From: Apteryx mantelli | Taxonomy: Eukaryota > Chordata > Aves > Apterygiformes > Apterygidae | Assembly (NCBI RefSeq): GCF_036417845.1 | Contig: NC_089990.1 | Location: 4,600,001-4,664,000, forward strand | Direction: 5' to 3' | DNA: 64,000 nucleotides | Shown here: piece by piece, positions 1 to 13,200 of the stretch | Numbering within the stretch: the stretch's first letter is position 1 | Layout: every line of letters begins with the position of its first letter | Notes under the pieces: generated by a model | The model's database searches: none | Told to the model about the DNA's origin: nothing | Seen by the model: only the letters and a program-made list of their open reading frames with translations | Translations under genes and position numbers: made by a program

Positions 1-1170
1 TTAATAAAAAAAATATTAGCATTAAGATTTCATTCTTTTTTTCTTCCCAATGGTCATGACCAAATGCTTAAATACACTGGACAGTTAAGTGAAGCGTAAT
101 TTATCTTTTCTTCACGCAGTACTGCTGTTATCTCAACTAATATGAAACATGGGTGAATTCTTAAACATCTGCAATGCATAGTATCAAGATATCACCTTCC
201 CTAAGGGCTTCATGTGTATTGCAACTATCTTCAGAGAAAAACAGCAGCACAGAATCTTATCACTATACAGAAATTCAAAATAAACAAAACCTGTTCTGAG
301 GTTGAATCCATTACATCAGGGTTAATAAACTGTTACTTAACTACAACTATCATTTTTCAGAAAGACAGCTTACTGTCTCAGAAGTACCTCACTGGTTATT
401 TTCCTGCTTGGTAAAGGAACCAGAGAACACAGTTCCTACCCTAATCCAGCCACATCCTATGCCCCTTCAGGTACTCCTTCCTGCTTTTCCTTTGACCCAT
501 TTGTTAACTTGTTCTGCTGCTTTCCTTCATCCTGCTTCTTGTTCTATTTTTCCTTTTCAAGGAACTTTCAGCTGTGATGCCAACATGAAGTGGAGGAAGT
601 CAGATAGTTCATCAGGATGAATACTCATGCTATTCAAATCCTGCATATATATGCTCTGTTATTTGAGAGAAAAGTATTTGAACAAATTTCCCCTTCAATC
701 CATAGGAAATGTGGATGGAGGAACTACCACCCAAATTGCCTTTATTTCAATACAATAACCAGCCCCACACAAACTGCATGCGGGTTCTGTAAACAGAGAT
801 AAATTAAGGCAAGATAATGTGAATACCTCACTAAATCTCTTCATACCAACATCACCCATGCCTACATAAGTGTCTTGCCTGGGGGGGGGGGAATAAAAAA
901 AACAAACCAGAAAAAAAAAGAAAACACAAGAGACTTTCCACATTCATCTCTTCCTTTCCACATGATTCATAGAGCTGCTTCTCTAAACAGCAATTTTATG
1001 TAAAGAAATGTATCTTGGAAGTATCTTGGAAGAGTCTATTGATTAAGCTGTTATATAGCTGGATAAAACTATTCTCAAAATGATGAAGTGTCAAGAACTT
1101 TTGGGCATAAGACAGGTTAAAGAATAAATTAATTGTAACATACAAGTTATCTAACCTAATATTGTAATAC
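1..1170 (-). other. LRCH2: LRCH2 intron 11 (partial)
   Basis: AT-rich intron sequence from the exon 11 donor to the window edge. It has an A-rich tract with a G run near 883-920. I looked for the next LRCH2 exon (linker or CH domain) and did not find it. Confidence 0.8.
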
Positions 1171-1275
1171 CTGTGTTTTTGTTCTTGCTGCAGTAACTGA
1201 GCTGCTATTTTTCTCAGATCAGTCACTTCTTTAATTTCATCATCTTCTTCAGCCAGCAGCTGTTCTTTCTGAAGT
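1171..1275 (-). CDS. LRCH2: LRCH2 coding exon 11 (last exon in window)
   Basis: Acceptor TTTTTTAG. The exon encodes [20 protein letters not shown] and then [15 protein letters not shown], predicted helical and highly conserved in LRCH2. Donor CACAG|GTATTA, phase 2. The next exon, leading to the CH domain, is not in positions 1-1170. Confidence 0.95.
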
Positions 1276-4200
1276 CTAAAAAATTAAACATTACCTCAGT
1301 TTTAAAGTTTATAGTTTTCTTTAGATTATGGAAATCAAAGTATATTCTTTAGTCAAGCAAGACAGAAACAGGTACGTCACTGGACAATAACTAAAAAGTC
1401 CTTCCTATAAGCTTGTTTTCTGTCCAAGTAGGAATACTTCGCATGTCTATAGATTTCTTTCCTCCATATGCAACGAGTTTAACGCCCCCCTCCCCGCCCC
1501 CCCAAGCCTTCCCCCAAAAGATCTAGATTTACCTTTTTTCATCTCCCCACTCCTCGTTCCGTTCTGTCTTCTGGGTTTTCTCAGGATGTTTCCCCCGCTC
1601 CTTACATATGGTGAAAAATAAACTTAGAATTCAAATTAAAAAAAAGAACCACTGAACAGTTTTTCTTATATCAAGTTACAGTACCTTCATATACGACAGC
1701 AATGGTCCAATCTGTATATCTCCTTGCTCAGGAACAGCTCCCTCTTCTGCATTCGGATCAATATAATCATACACCTCCTGGTCTAGTGAGGATTGATGAA
1801 GAGTGGAAAAGATAACATTAAGCAGTTCTCTGAACCAAGTGTTATTCCTGAGAGAGAGAGGTACTTATGAAAAATGTCAAATAAAGATTATACAGTGAAA
1901 TCCTGTCTTCCCTAAATAGAAAGGATCTTTTTCTTTCTTTCTGGTCTTGTGTATTTATGATTTTATTACGTTGTTTACCGAGATGATAAAAATACAGTTC
2001 CAACATGCCACTGTATCTTTTGTGCAATTTTGTTAAATTATATTACCTAAGCAAGAGTATTTCTGTTACCTAAAATGACAAATGCACAACAGATATTACC
2101 TTTCTGTGGATCGAGTTTACTTCCCACTACATGATTGTCATTCCTTAATGTCTGTTCCCGTGTTGATTCTGATACCTGGGAGTGAAGGCTGATTGTATCA
2201 TCATCAGATGGCTGCAAAAACAGTCACACTTATTACAAAATATTAATCACATATGATATGATTTGCTAATAAACAATACATAGTATAAAAGATCCTATCA
2301 CGAGGGATGCCTCCTAGGGCAGAGAAAATAACATCAAGTCAGTATCTTTTCAGGAATGACAGTACACTGTGTGAAAGGACTGTTCGGTTTCCTTTGAAAT
2401 ACAGCATCTTGTTCAAAGAGCCCTAACCCAATACTGGTCGACAGGCTGAGCAAACTAACTCGGGTACTTTTCCATCTAAAATCTCCAACCACTTTGATCC
2501 TTGTTAGACTAATGATAAAAACCACAGCTTTATTTTCAATCAGTTTGACTTTTCATAATAAAACTTGTAATACTCCTTGTTCTACAGTGTTCTACAAATA
2601 TAGCTCTGCATTTGCAGTTATTCTTTTTAAATTGGGACACAGTACTATTAAAGTCTTTTGTTTCATAGCACTCAGTTTTGACATTGGTAGTATTAACTAC
2701 AACTGGCTAAACTTTGATCTCTACAAATACACAGATATGTTGTGGGGACTTCTGTTCTTCACTTTAAACCTAGTGTGTCATTCAGAAGTTCATATTAAAA
2801 TTTAAACAACAAGAAGGATTACTAACACATACAAGCACTCAAGTTTAGTGAAAATGTATTTTCATTTTCCTCTATTTTATTAACAAAAGCAAATGTCACA
2901 TATGTTTCATCCTCTGTGTAAAACGTGACTGCATTTTTCATATCTGAAAAGATCTAAACAATTCCTTAGATCAAAACTCAATTTTAAAATGTATAAGAGT
3001 TTGGACTGGAATGAACCTAAACTGAAGAACTCAAAGCGATGAAGGTTTTACATGTCTAATACTGCTAAGGTTTAAACTCAGTGACAAATACTTGAAGGAT
3101 GTAACTGCAACTTAATTAAGCATTTCTCAAATGATGCAAAATACGGAGGAACAAGACTGTTCTATAAAACAGAATTTAGACAAATTCAACAGTGAAAAAC
3201 ACTCACTTCTGTTGTAGACAACCTTTTATCCCCATTATCACTTCCAATGCCAGAGTCTGGTCCATGATTTTTATTGGGATAAAAGTCCTCCATGCTATTT
3301 AAAAAATAAGAATTGAACAAATTGTTAGCTTCACTTTTCTGAAAGAATATATACATCCTCTTTAATACATGTTCTCTATACTCATCTACAGCTGCTGCTA
3401 CAGAATTTTTGCACATCCCATGCACACAGATGAAAAATTCTTCATCTCCTGAAAGAGTTGTTAAAAAAAAAACCTATCAGAGAAAAGTTAAAGTTAAAAA
3501 GATTAATGAAGGCACTCTGTCCATATGTCTCTAATTTCAGATTTGTTCTATGTTTCATTCTAAAATATGTCTTTGGAGAATTTAAATATTACTTTCTTTG
3601 AAGTACTACAGTTCCTTATATTTCATTGGCAGATGTGATTTTCTATTAGTAGCAAACATATTCCCTAATGTACTGCCACACTGTAACAGTTTAAATCTGC
3701 TTAAATATCTACTATTTTTTTTCTCTCTAAATGTATGCCTTCCAAAGATTACTAATACAGTAGACAGAAGACTGGCAGCATTAGGAGGGTGTGCTTTTCC
3801 AGCTGTGCATTGCAGAGCTTGGTTTATGTGGTTTATATTTATTATCTGGAAATTGTATCAAACAAAATCTCACTATTACAGAGATGTTGTACAGCAGTAA
3901 TATCCATGACTTCATTCCTTTTGCAACACATTGTATAGCTGTAGCCTTAAGTTTGGTGTAGGCTTTTGGGGAGCATGTGTGGACCACAGCTTCCAGGAGC
4001 ACTTAGAAGCATTCTATGGACGCTGTGGCCTGACCACCTATGGCAGAGCTGCCCGAGATCATGGACTGAATCTCATGCTTTGGATGGTTCTGTGTAAGCT
4101 TTATTCATAATTTCATCTTTCCTTCAGCACTGAAAGAAAGTGGCACAGGTTGCACATGATATTTTAAGCAAATAGGCAAAAATAGAGCATTATTCCACAT

Positions 4201-7200
4201 GGTTACTCAAGTTAAGAAGCCAAGCAAGAAGTGCTGCATTTTTTGACTTCAGGAATAATCCAATCAACAAATCTAAGATATTTCACTGATGTTTAAATTA
4301 GTTTCCATTAACAAGTTTGCAAGGCAGACTTTTCATCTAACAGACTAACTCTATATTCAGGGCACATATGGGAATGTACCATCAATGTTTTTGACAAATC
4401 TGGGTGAGAAATAGAAAGTTGAGTTTTTCAATAAACTGAAACTACATCTTTGTTCTAACTTTCAAATCTTTAGTGAGAATAATGAAAAAATTTCATAGTA
4501 ACCCAGATGGTCATTAAGCTTCTAGTAACACAAACTTATATAGTATAACTTCTAAGTAAACAACCTTTAAACTACTGAAATTACAGCTATTAAACTATAA
4601 TGAACTTATTGTGGTACGTTCCCTCTTGTTCCCCAAGGATCACATCATAGCAATACCAAAGTGAAAAAAACAAACCCCAAAACCAAAACAAAAACCCCAC
4701 ACCACTTACCTGTCTGTGAGTGGCTGGGAGGGGATTCGTTTACCCAATGATGGAAGATCTAAAGAATCTGGTTTTTTATCTATTCTGAGGCACGCCTGAA
4801 TGCTGAGGAATTTAAATATATGTACTTTACCCTTTAAACATATCTGTTTGGAAACAAAAAAAATATTACATAGCATGTCTTTTGATAATGCACCCAACCA
4901 AAACCTTCTACACTGATAAGTTAACGCCCACAATTTCCTACTAGGAAAAACAGCTAAAAAAAAATTTGGTAATAACTTAGAACAGCTCCCCTTTCTTAAG
5001 ATCCTAATGCACCTAACCTAAATACAATGTTTTCATACTAACCTGGGCTGGTGGAATCTGCATTGGATTGTTATCCAAAACTATTACTTGTAGATGACGT
5101 AGCTTCCTGTAACAAATTGGAATTTCTGTAATTTTATTACAAGAAAAATCCAGCTTTACCAAGGGAAGGTCTCCTAATTCTGTAATGGAGGAAAAGAAAA
5201 AAAAAATCAGCTATCTACTTAACACTTTACATAATTTACCTACATGAAAGAAAGGATAAGAAGAACCTTACCATCTGGCAACATGTGGAGATTATTTCTT
5301 CTTATGTTTAATTCTCTAAGTGACTGTAGTTTTCCTATCTGCTGGGGAAGGACCTGAAGTTCATTGCAGCTAACATCCTAAGTAAAATAAAATGAATGAA
5401 TGAACTGAACATCTTAAATGGAATTAAATGAAGGAAAACTGCAATCAAAACTATTACAAAGCATATCACAGAAAAGACATCCGATCTTTCCTGCTTTTTC
5501 CCCACAAGTGGAAGAAATATTGTAACACAGACCTCACTGTTCCTTCACAACTTCAGCAATTTATGTTTCAGGAACTCACTTGAAAAGGTTAAAACAATAA
5601 ATAAGGACTGGCTTTGAGATTTATACAGGAGCCTAGAAATCAAGAGAGCCTGGTGTAGTTCTCATGTCAACTAAAAACTTCATGTGTTATTGCAGGCAAA
5701 CGATTTGGATTCTGTTCCTTTCATAAAAATTACTCTCCTTCCTTATAAAATTTGAACCAGTGCAACTAAAAGTTTACAAAAGCAATAGCATGCTCACCAA
5801 CTTTTTGGGTTCAGTCACTAGAGGGTGACAAAGCTGCACCAAATCAACACAGTTTACAGCTACTTCTACCACTAACTTATTTAGTATTTGTGTAGGTAGT
5901 CCATACTGAGTCAGCAATCATATTGATGTAAGACAGACAGTTGCTAACCTATTTTATTACTAATTCAGTAAAACTGATTTCAGCGACTAGTTTCTTAGAT
6001 GTAGGTAACAAAGCAGAGTTAACTATCTACCCAATGAAAAAACAGAAGCTAATTTTGAAGCCTAGCTGAGAAACAACCAGAAGCTAGGCCTTAATGAGAA
6101 AAATCCACCTTCTTCCTCCTCTACACACTTCCAGAGCTTCAGCATAGGCACAGCTCCTGTGCTCTTGGCAGTAGAAACGTCTGCACAGAGCCAGATGTCT
6201 ATGAAACTACAGGTTGCCTGGAATGAGCTGTTGCATAGCTATTTTGAGTTCTTCTCTGTCCCCAGCACCCAAGTTAAAATAGGATTCCTTTCCTGAAAGC
6301 ATCTTTTCGCATCCATATTGCTTTGTTGTCAACTTTTTAAAATATAAATTATTTATGTTGTCAATAAGTACAACATAGATATTGGACTGTAACTCTTTGG
6401 TATGTCCTTAATCTATGTCATCAAGCATATACTCCAGGTTTAACATTTATGAAAAAAGGCAAAAGTACCACAGCTGCAATTCTAAGAAACATTCACTTTC
6501 TGTAAATAGCAGTGATTCCATCTTGAAATCTTAAAACACTGAAGAGAACATTAAAGGATTTCTTATTTCTAATTCACCAAAAACAGAGTAGAAGACATCA
6601 GAAAAGCCTCACAAACATTCAGAATATCTCATATTACTTGCAAATTAAAAAAAGAAACGTTGATTTATAGCTCAAAAATTACATCACATTAAAAGAAAAC
6701 TCCAGGGCACACTTGAGACAGGACATATCCTGGAAATATGATAAGAAATTGCAAATACTGAAAGGTCAGATTAAGTCCAAGCACCATTTCTCTATCAAAC
6801 CTTTTTATAGTAGTTAAAGTCATTTCATTCTGAGAGAAGCAATGGCAACAAGTGAGAGAAAAAAATTCCTGGCAAGGCAACAGAGCAAATCTTGACTTCT
6901 CATAAGATCGCCTTCCCTGCTTCAGTGAGTTCTCGATCCGCTTTTACAGCTTAGCTTTAGCATAACTGCTTTAAAATTCTTCACAACAAAAACAGGCACT
7001 TCGTTTTCAAGCAAGGCTTACATCTGTATACGCCAACGTTGAGTCAAGGAACAAAATGGATTCTTCAACTGTGTGTCTGAAATTTAGCCTTTCTCTCTTT
7101 AAAATGCTTTAGTCTCTAGAGAGACTAGACTCACCTAAGGAAGATACTAAGAAAATGACAAAGAAGGAGCTTGAGTTTAATCTGTCTTTTCACTTTTGAG

Positions 7201-10200
7201 AAGCTTTGGAGACTGTCATATTTCCTTACTGCCAAGAGACACAATGTTCTAGGCTACACACTCCTTGCACTTGTACCACCAAGGATACATAAGTCACTCC
7301 AAAGTAATATGCAAAAATAAACTAATTACAACTCATCACTTTTTCTCCCCTGAGAGGCGAGAGGAAACAAAAGTGAAATTCTATTCCTGACTGATTAAAA
7401 ACTTTGTTCTAGTCTCACGCGAAAGGAGCAAAAATTTAGTAAGAACTTATTTAACAATATTTAACACACAATGTATGAAGATTTTAAGGGTATCAAAAAA
7501 AAGTACATTCAATATCTAAATTATTTATTACCACCTAGAAATAAGATCTGTTGATAATTGCCCACTATTCTCTAAAGTACAACCTTAATACTCAGTAACC
7601 ATCAGAAAAAAACAAACAGGTTATGAAGAAATAAGGAAAGCAATAGAAGACAAAACACAAAACTTCAGGGTGCTATTTAATAAAATCACGTTGCACAGAC
7701 AGCTGAACTGGGAATACCACACATCACTAGTTACCCCAGCCCAAATAAAGTAATAGCAGAACTGGATACAAATGCAAAACAGGACAACAAAGATGGTATG
7801 ATATTACTTATATAAGAGGACAGACTAAATAGACTTCAATTCTTCATGGAGGAAAAAGATTCCTGATAGTATATATGAAAAATCACCTCCTGTAAAGGAG
7901 GTAAACATAGAAAAAAAAAAAATCACCTTTTTAACAATATACAAAATAAAAGCTCAAATGAAATAATGCAAAGAGCAGTTTTATTTATGAACCTATTAAT
8001 CTTTAGTTAATCCACCATACTGATTTGCTTATCCCAACTTTTGAAGTTCTGCAATAAATATTACTTCTGTAATTCGAGATCAAACACAGAAAATGCAGTA
8101 ACTAAGTTTACATTCTGCATTCCTATATGTAAAAATGATCATGAATCTACATTTTTCTTACATTGCAAATAGGCTGCTTATAGTTTAAGTGTACTTAATA
8201 CAGTGGTTTGCAATTATACTTACCAATTCCATTAGATCTCTCAGCTTTCCAATTTCTTCTGGAATGGAGACCAGCTTATTATTACTGACTACCAAAACTT
8301 TAAGTGGAAGATCAAACAGGTATTTTGGCAACGTTGATAAAAGATTTCGACTTGAAAGAAAAAACAAACAAACAAACAAGAAAGGCTAGATTATAATATT
8401 CTCTTTAAGTTCAACAGGAGTCTGAGGTGCACATTGTACAATATTTCTCCTACTCTAGAAGATATTCTCCACTTACTACAATTTCATCTAAGTTTAAGCT
8501 ACAATCTCCATCATGAATTCCTTACCGGATAAAGCTTCTCTTAGCTAAATAAGTTGTAGGTCCCCATCTCATTTGGTAAATGTGGATGTACTATAACTGA
8601 ATCTCCTAACAATAAAGCGTACACACAGAGAAATCTGTCGAAAGAAACAAAAAAGCCCGCTGACCTATAAACGTAGCTGTAAATAAAACCAGTAAAAGCA
8701 CAGGGTATTCTAGCTTGCATTCTTGAAGCTCCGTGGAATGGCATCCGGCTGCATTTCCTCTTCTTGATGGAGAGGTGCAGCTAATCTAGCACCTTGTCAT
8801 GAATGCTGTCACTCTATTAATACTGCATCTGGACAATAACAAATCTTTCACCCATATTAAGTCAACATGGATCAAATACTGACAACATGACCACATTTCT
8901 GCTGAAATAATTATGACATATAATATTCAGTTTATGCTTGATATTTACTTCTATGCTGTTTCTGATACCTTCAGAAGGACCAACTGATCTGACAGTCTAC
9001 CAATATAAACTTCATGTTCTCAACAAATTGGAACTGGCAGGATTTATACAAGATCACTGCTTCTCACATCATGTAGCTACAGCTCTCCTGAGCCATTACC
9101 AAAAGCCCTAAACATCTATTTATTACTTTGCTGAGCAATGGTCTGGAAGGTATGTTTTAATTAACGTTGATTTCTGCTGTGTGCATCATTTTCCAACTGC
9201 ATGCACATACGCCTGCCATATTAACAGGAAAGGTATTATTGCTGACAATTTAATTTAAATTGCTTTCAGAAAAGCTACCAACTGCAGGCTGCCTCCTGCC
9301 AGAAATTCATGTTATTTTTTTCTGGTCAACTTGTACATTTAAAAAAAGCCATTGGAAAACCAGCTTGTTCAGATGTGGTAGGAAAGCAATTGCTTTCATA
9401 CATAAAAGTGAAAAATTTCCAGCAGTTTCAAGTGTCCAGAAGCCAGAAGTTCTATTTTGCAAGAACCTTTTGAAGGCTAACATTTGTTTTCACACTATGT
9501 TAAGAAAAAAACCCCAAAAGTTTTAAAGTGTTTTTGTGTAATGGGATTGTATCAGAACATTGCTTTCATATTGAAAACCTAAACTTTTTCAACCACCCCT
9601 CTACATGACTATAGCTTATACGTCTGCAAGAACAACAAAATCACTACACCCCTGCAACATTTCAGCTTCAAAGTAGTGCAATTTTGACAATGTAAGCAGA
9701 CAGTAAAACGGTATCACTATCCTTATAAAGAGCAATGCATCTTTGCTGCTAATACTAAGTGGAAGGAAAAAAAAGTAAGTTTTAGGTGTAGGTTTGCAAT
9801 AAGCTTCTTTTTGTTTTGCATTTCAGGCAAATGAGACTGTCTTTTTCTGATTGGTGATCTGTTAGCATGTGTGGAAAGCAAAAATATCATGTGCAAGTAA
9901 ATGAAAATTTTTTTTATTTGCTTAAAAAAAACCCTTTGCAATGAAACTGTAATTCTCTGCATGACTTAAATCAGTTACCTCTGAAGTTCTTTTGAAAAAA
10001 AAGGAGCTGCCTACTTTACAGTGAATTGCATAATACTTTTCTTTGCTCTTCTGCATACAAAATTAGAATTTGAGATCATGTGGTTTTCTTCTGTAATCAC
10101 AATACTGAAAATAGTAAGCCAGTATTTCAGCCTGTGCTTAACTACTGCCTGTCCACATGTTCATGCATTCTGAAAACAGTCCTCAGACGTTAGCACAAAA

Positions 10201-13200
10201 ACAAAGAAAAATCAAGGTATGGAAAACGGCCATTAAATAAGGCAACTCCAGAAATAATATGCAATGCTCACTTAGAACCAGATGCTCCTTTATTTCTGTA
10301 TCAAGAATTGTATTCAGCACCTCAGTTACCATCAACACAGAAACATGCTTTTGCTGTTCTCTGAAAGAAATTAGGTCAAGTTTCTTCCAGAAAACACTGC
10401 AGTTTTATCATGTCATTACTATTCTTTAAAACCTCCACAGAGCAGGCAATTCTTGGAAATTATCAGTATAACTACTGATATTTGCAGATTAAGACATAGT
10501 TAATGGTTTGTTTTTTTTCCTTTTCCTTTCCAAGTGTTAATTCAAAAAGTAATTTGAAATTTGTGCAAAAAGTTATTGCTGGAACAAAGCTTATATGTTA
10601 AATAGTTCCTGGTTGAAAAGACTGCTTTGGACTTTAGACAGTCAGTATAAAAAACAGAAGATATGTTTTCCTTGTGGAAAACAAGGTCTCAATTCTTTAT
10701 GGAAGGGTTCCTCTAGATTCCTCTGCTTCTGTACATTTATATAGTACTTTAGATGAACTCCAGTAGAGCTCATATTCATTTTCGATTCTTCTGAGAAGAT
10801 CCAACTGTATGTTTCCCAAGTCTAAAAATAGCAATGGAGGCGACTAATGTACAAAATGAGTAGGGTCTTCTGGCCAGAGTAATTTACCCTCTTGAAAAAA
10901 AAACAAAACAATGAATTTCTATATATGTAGTTTTTAAATCATAGTCTACCTGCATAACATTAACAACAAATAAAACTTCCCAAACTCTCTTTATAGAGAA
11001 AACTCTCTCCCAAACTCTCCTACTGTAGTGTACTGCCTGAAGTTTCATGATGCTGTCAACTCCTTCCCACAAGGGAAGCAACAAGAACTGCTGGTCTAAA
11101 ACACCAAGAATATGTCAAACAACCAACAGAATCATTTTATCTGCCTGGGAGAAAGCAAGGGCACAAGGGCACTTGATGTCCTAATGAAGTAAGATGCCAC
11201 CTCTCCAATGAAGCACAGAAGTAAGAATGACAAGGGTTACTCACCTAATGTTAAGGTAAGTTAGCATTTGCAAATTTTTAATAGATTCTGGAATGGACTT
11301 GATGCAATTGTGATACAAATTTAAAGTTTCAAGTGGTGCGAACAGCCAGACATCAGAAGGAATTTCAGTAAATCTGTTCTTTGAAAGATCTGGGAACAAA
11401 GAAAAAGAAGTAATTTTTAGTCAAAAATTTGCCCACAATAGGAGGACGTGCAAATACCCACAGTTATTCTTGTCATGCTTCTAAAAATTAAGCTGTTGCA
11501 GGAAGTCTAAAATAGTTTGGTTTTACTAAAGGCTACTGGATAAGACAAACACAATAAACACAAAAAAAGACTATACCAACTATAAAATTAAGAACACTTA
11601 AATGCAACTGAATATCAGTTATGTTTTTCCCTCCTCTCAGTCTTTGTTTTGTACAACTGTTCTGATTTTTTTTCATTCAAGGCACAACAGTAAGTCACAA
11701 ACTGCAACCCAAGTAAACAGATAACTTTTTCTGTTCTTGACAGTTACATTAGAAGCTAATTTCACTGTGCATAACACCTGCAACGATAAAGCCAAACTGG
11801 CACAAAATACTTATGTATTTATTCAGCTAGAGATCTACAATTCTTACTTAAATATTTATTCTTTATCCTAAGCACAGTTACTGGTCTGTTCTCCAGTTTC
11901 ACATTTATAACTTAGCTCAAAAGAGAATAAAACCACACAAACCAATGTCAAAATTCTTTAGCTATGAAAATAAGGATGCAATTTAGCATAGACTAAGAGC
12001 AGAAGTGGAGTATCTCTGACAAAGGAAATGTAACACTTTGGCTAGAAGTATTCTGATAATGCATGACTGCATCATGCAAATCTGCATGTTAAAGATGTAT
12101 TTTTATAGTGCACTTTTTTGTCAATATACTGACTCAACCAGTTTTGACAGAATCTATACCATCTCTGACAAGTATATACAATATGCAAAATTAAAAAAAA
12201 AAAAGTGGAATGTGACCCTTGAATCCTGGAAATTATCAGTCAGCTACCAAAACCTATACCATACAGAAGTCCATGAAACTATCGTCTTGGAAGAGAGAGA
12301 GATTTACTCGAGATAAAAAGCTTACGTTTTCAAAGGAAACTCTTGTTCCCAACCCAAGATATTTCAAAGGATGTGATTTCTCAGAAACTGGACATACTGT
12401 TTTAACAAAGCAGCAATGACAATCCCTTGTTATTTCAGGTTTTGGTTATTAGTCTTTAGTACCCGCACAAAAAAGACTGTGTTTCTGCTTAGCCACTATC
12501 GCACTATTTGTGGAACAAACATACTGTTTGTTCCGCCCGACTAGAGACGCGGACTAGAAAGCGGCTGGCTCAAAGAAGAGAGCTCAAAGCTCAAAGTGCA
12601 GCTGGCACACCAGCTACGAGTGGCATTTCTCAGGAGTCAACACTGGGACAATACTGTTACATCATCTTCATCAACAACCTGGAAAATGGGATGGAATGCA
12701 CTCTTAGGAAATTTGTGGATGATGCCAAGTTGCGAGGAGCGTGACCTTGATGGACAGACGCCTCATCCACTTTAATAAAGGCAAATGCAAAGACTTGGAC
12801 CTGGGGCAGAATAACCCCACACACTGCTGTAGGCTGCGGGCCAGCAGGGCAGAAGACTTTCTTTGCAGGAAAGAACCTCGTACAGTTCAGACTGAACATA
12901 AGTGTTCCTTGTAGTAGTGAAGGTCCACAGGGACCGGTGCAAAGAAACACCACCTTCCAGTGGCAGTAGTTTTGGAAGCAGCATTAACTTTGCTTCCTAA
13001 AGTCTAGGACATGAGAGTTGAGAGCCAACTGGCTGTCACTCCACCACTGCATCATTTCTAAGAAATGTTCTCAAGCATAAGTATCACAAAGCCATCCTTT
13101 TCATCAAATTGCCCAAGTAAGGAACACTGCTGACACTGCATTCAGCAAACTCTAGCTTCAAGAGGCAAGAAGAGAGAGATTTAGGTTGCAGGACTGGGAT

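Noticed and set aside
1..1170. LRCH2 calponin-homology exons
   Set aside because: None of the conserved CH-domain segments could be read on the minus strand here, so they lie outside the window.
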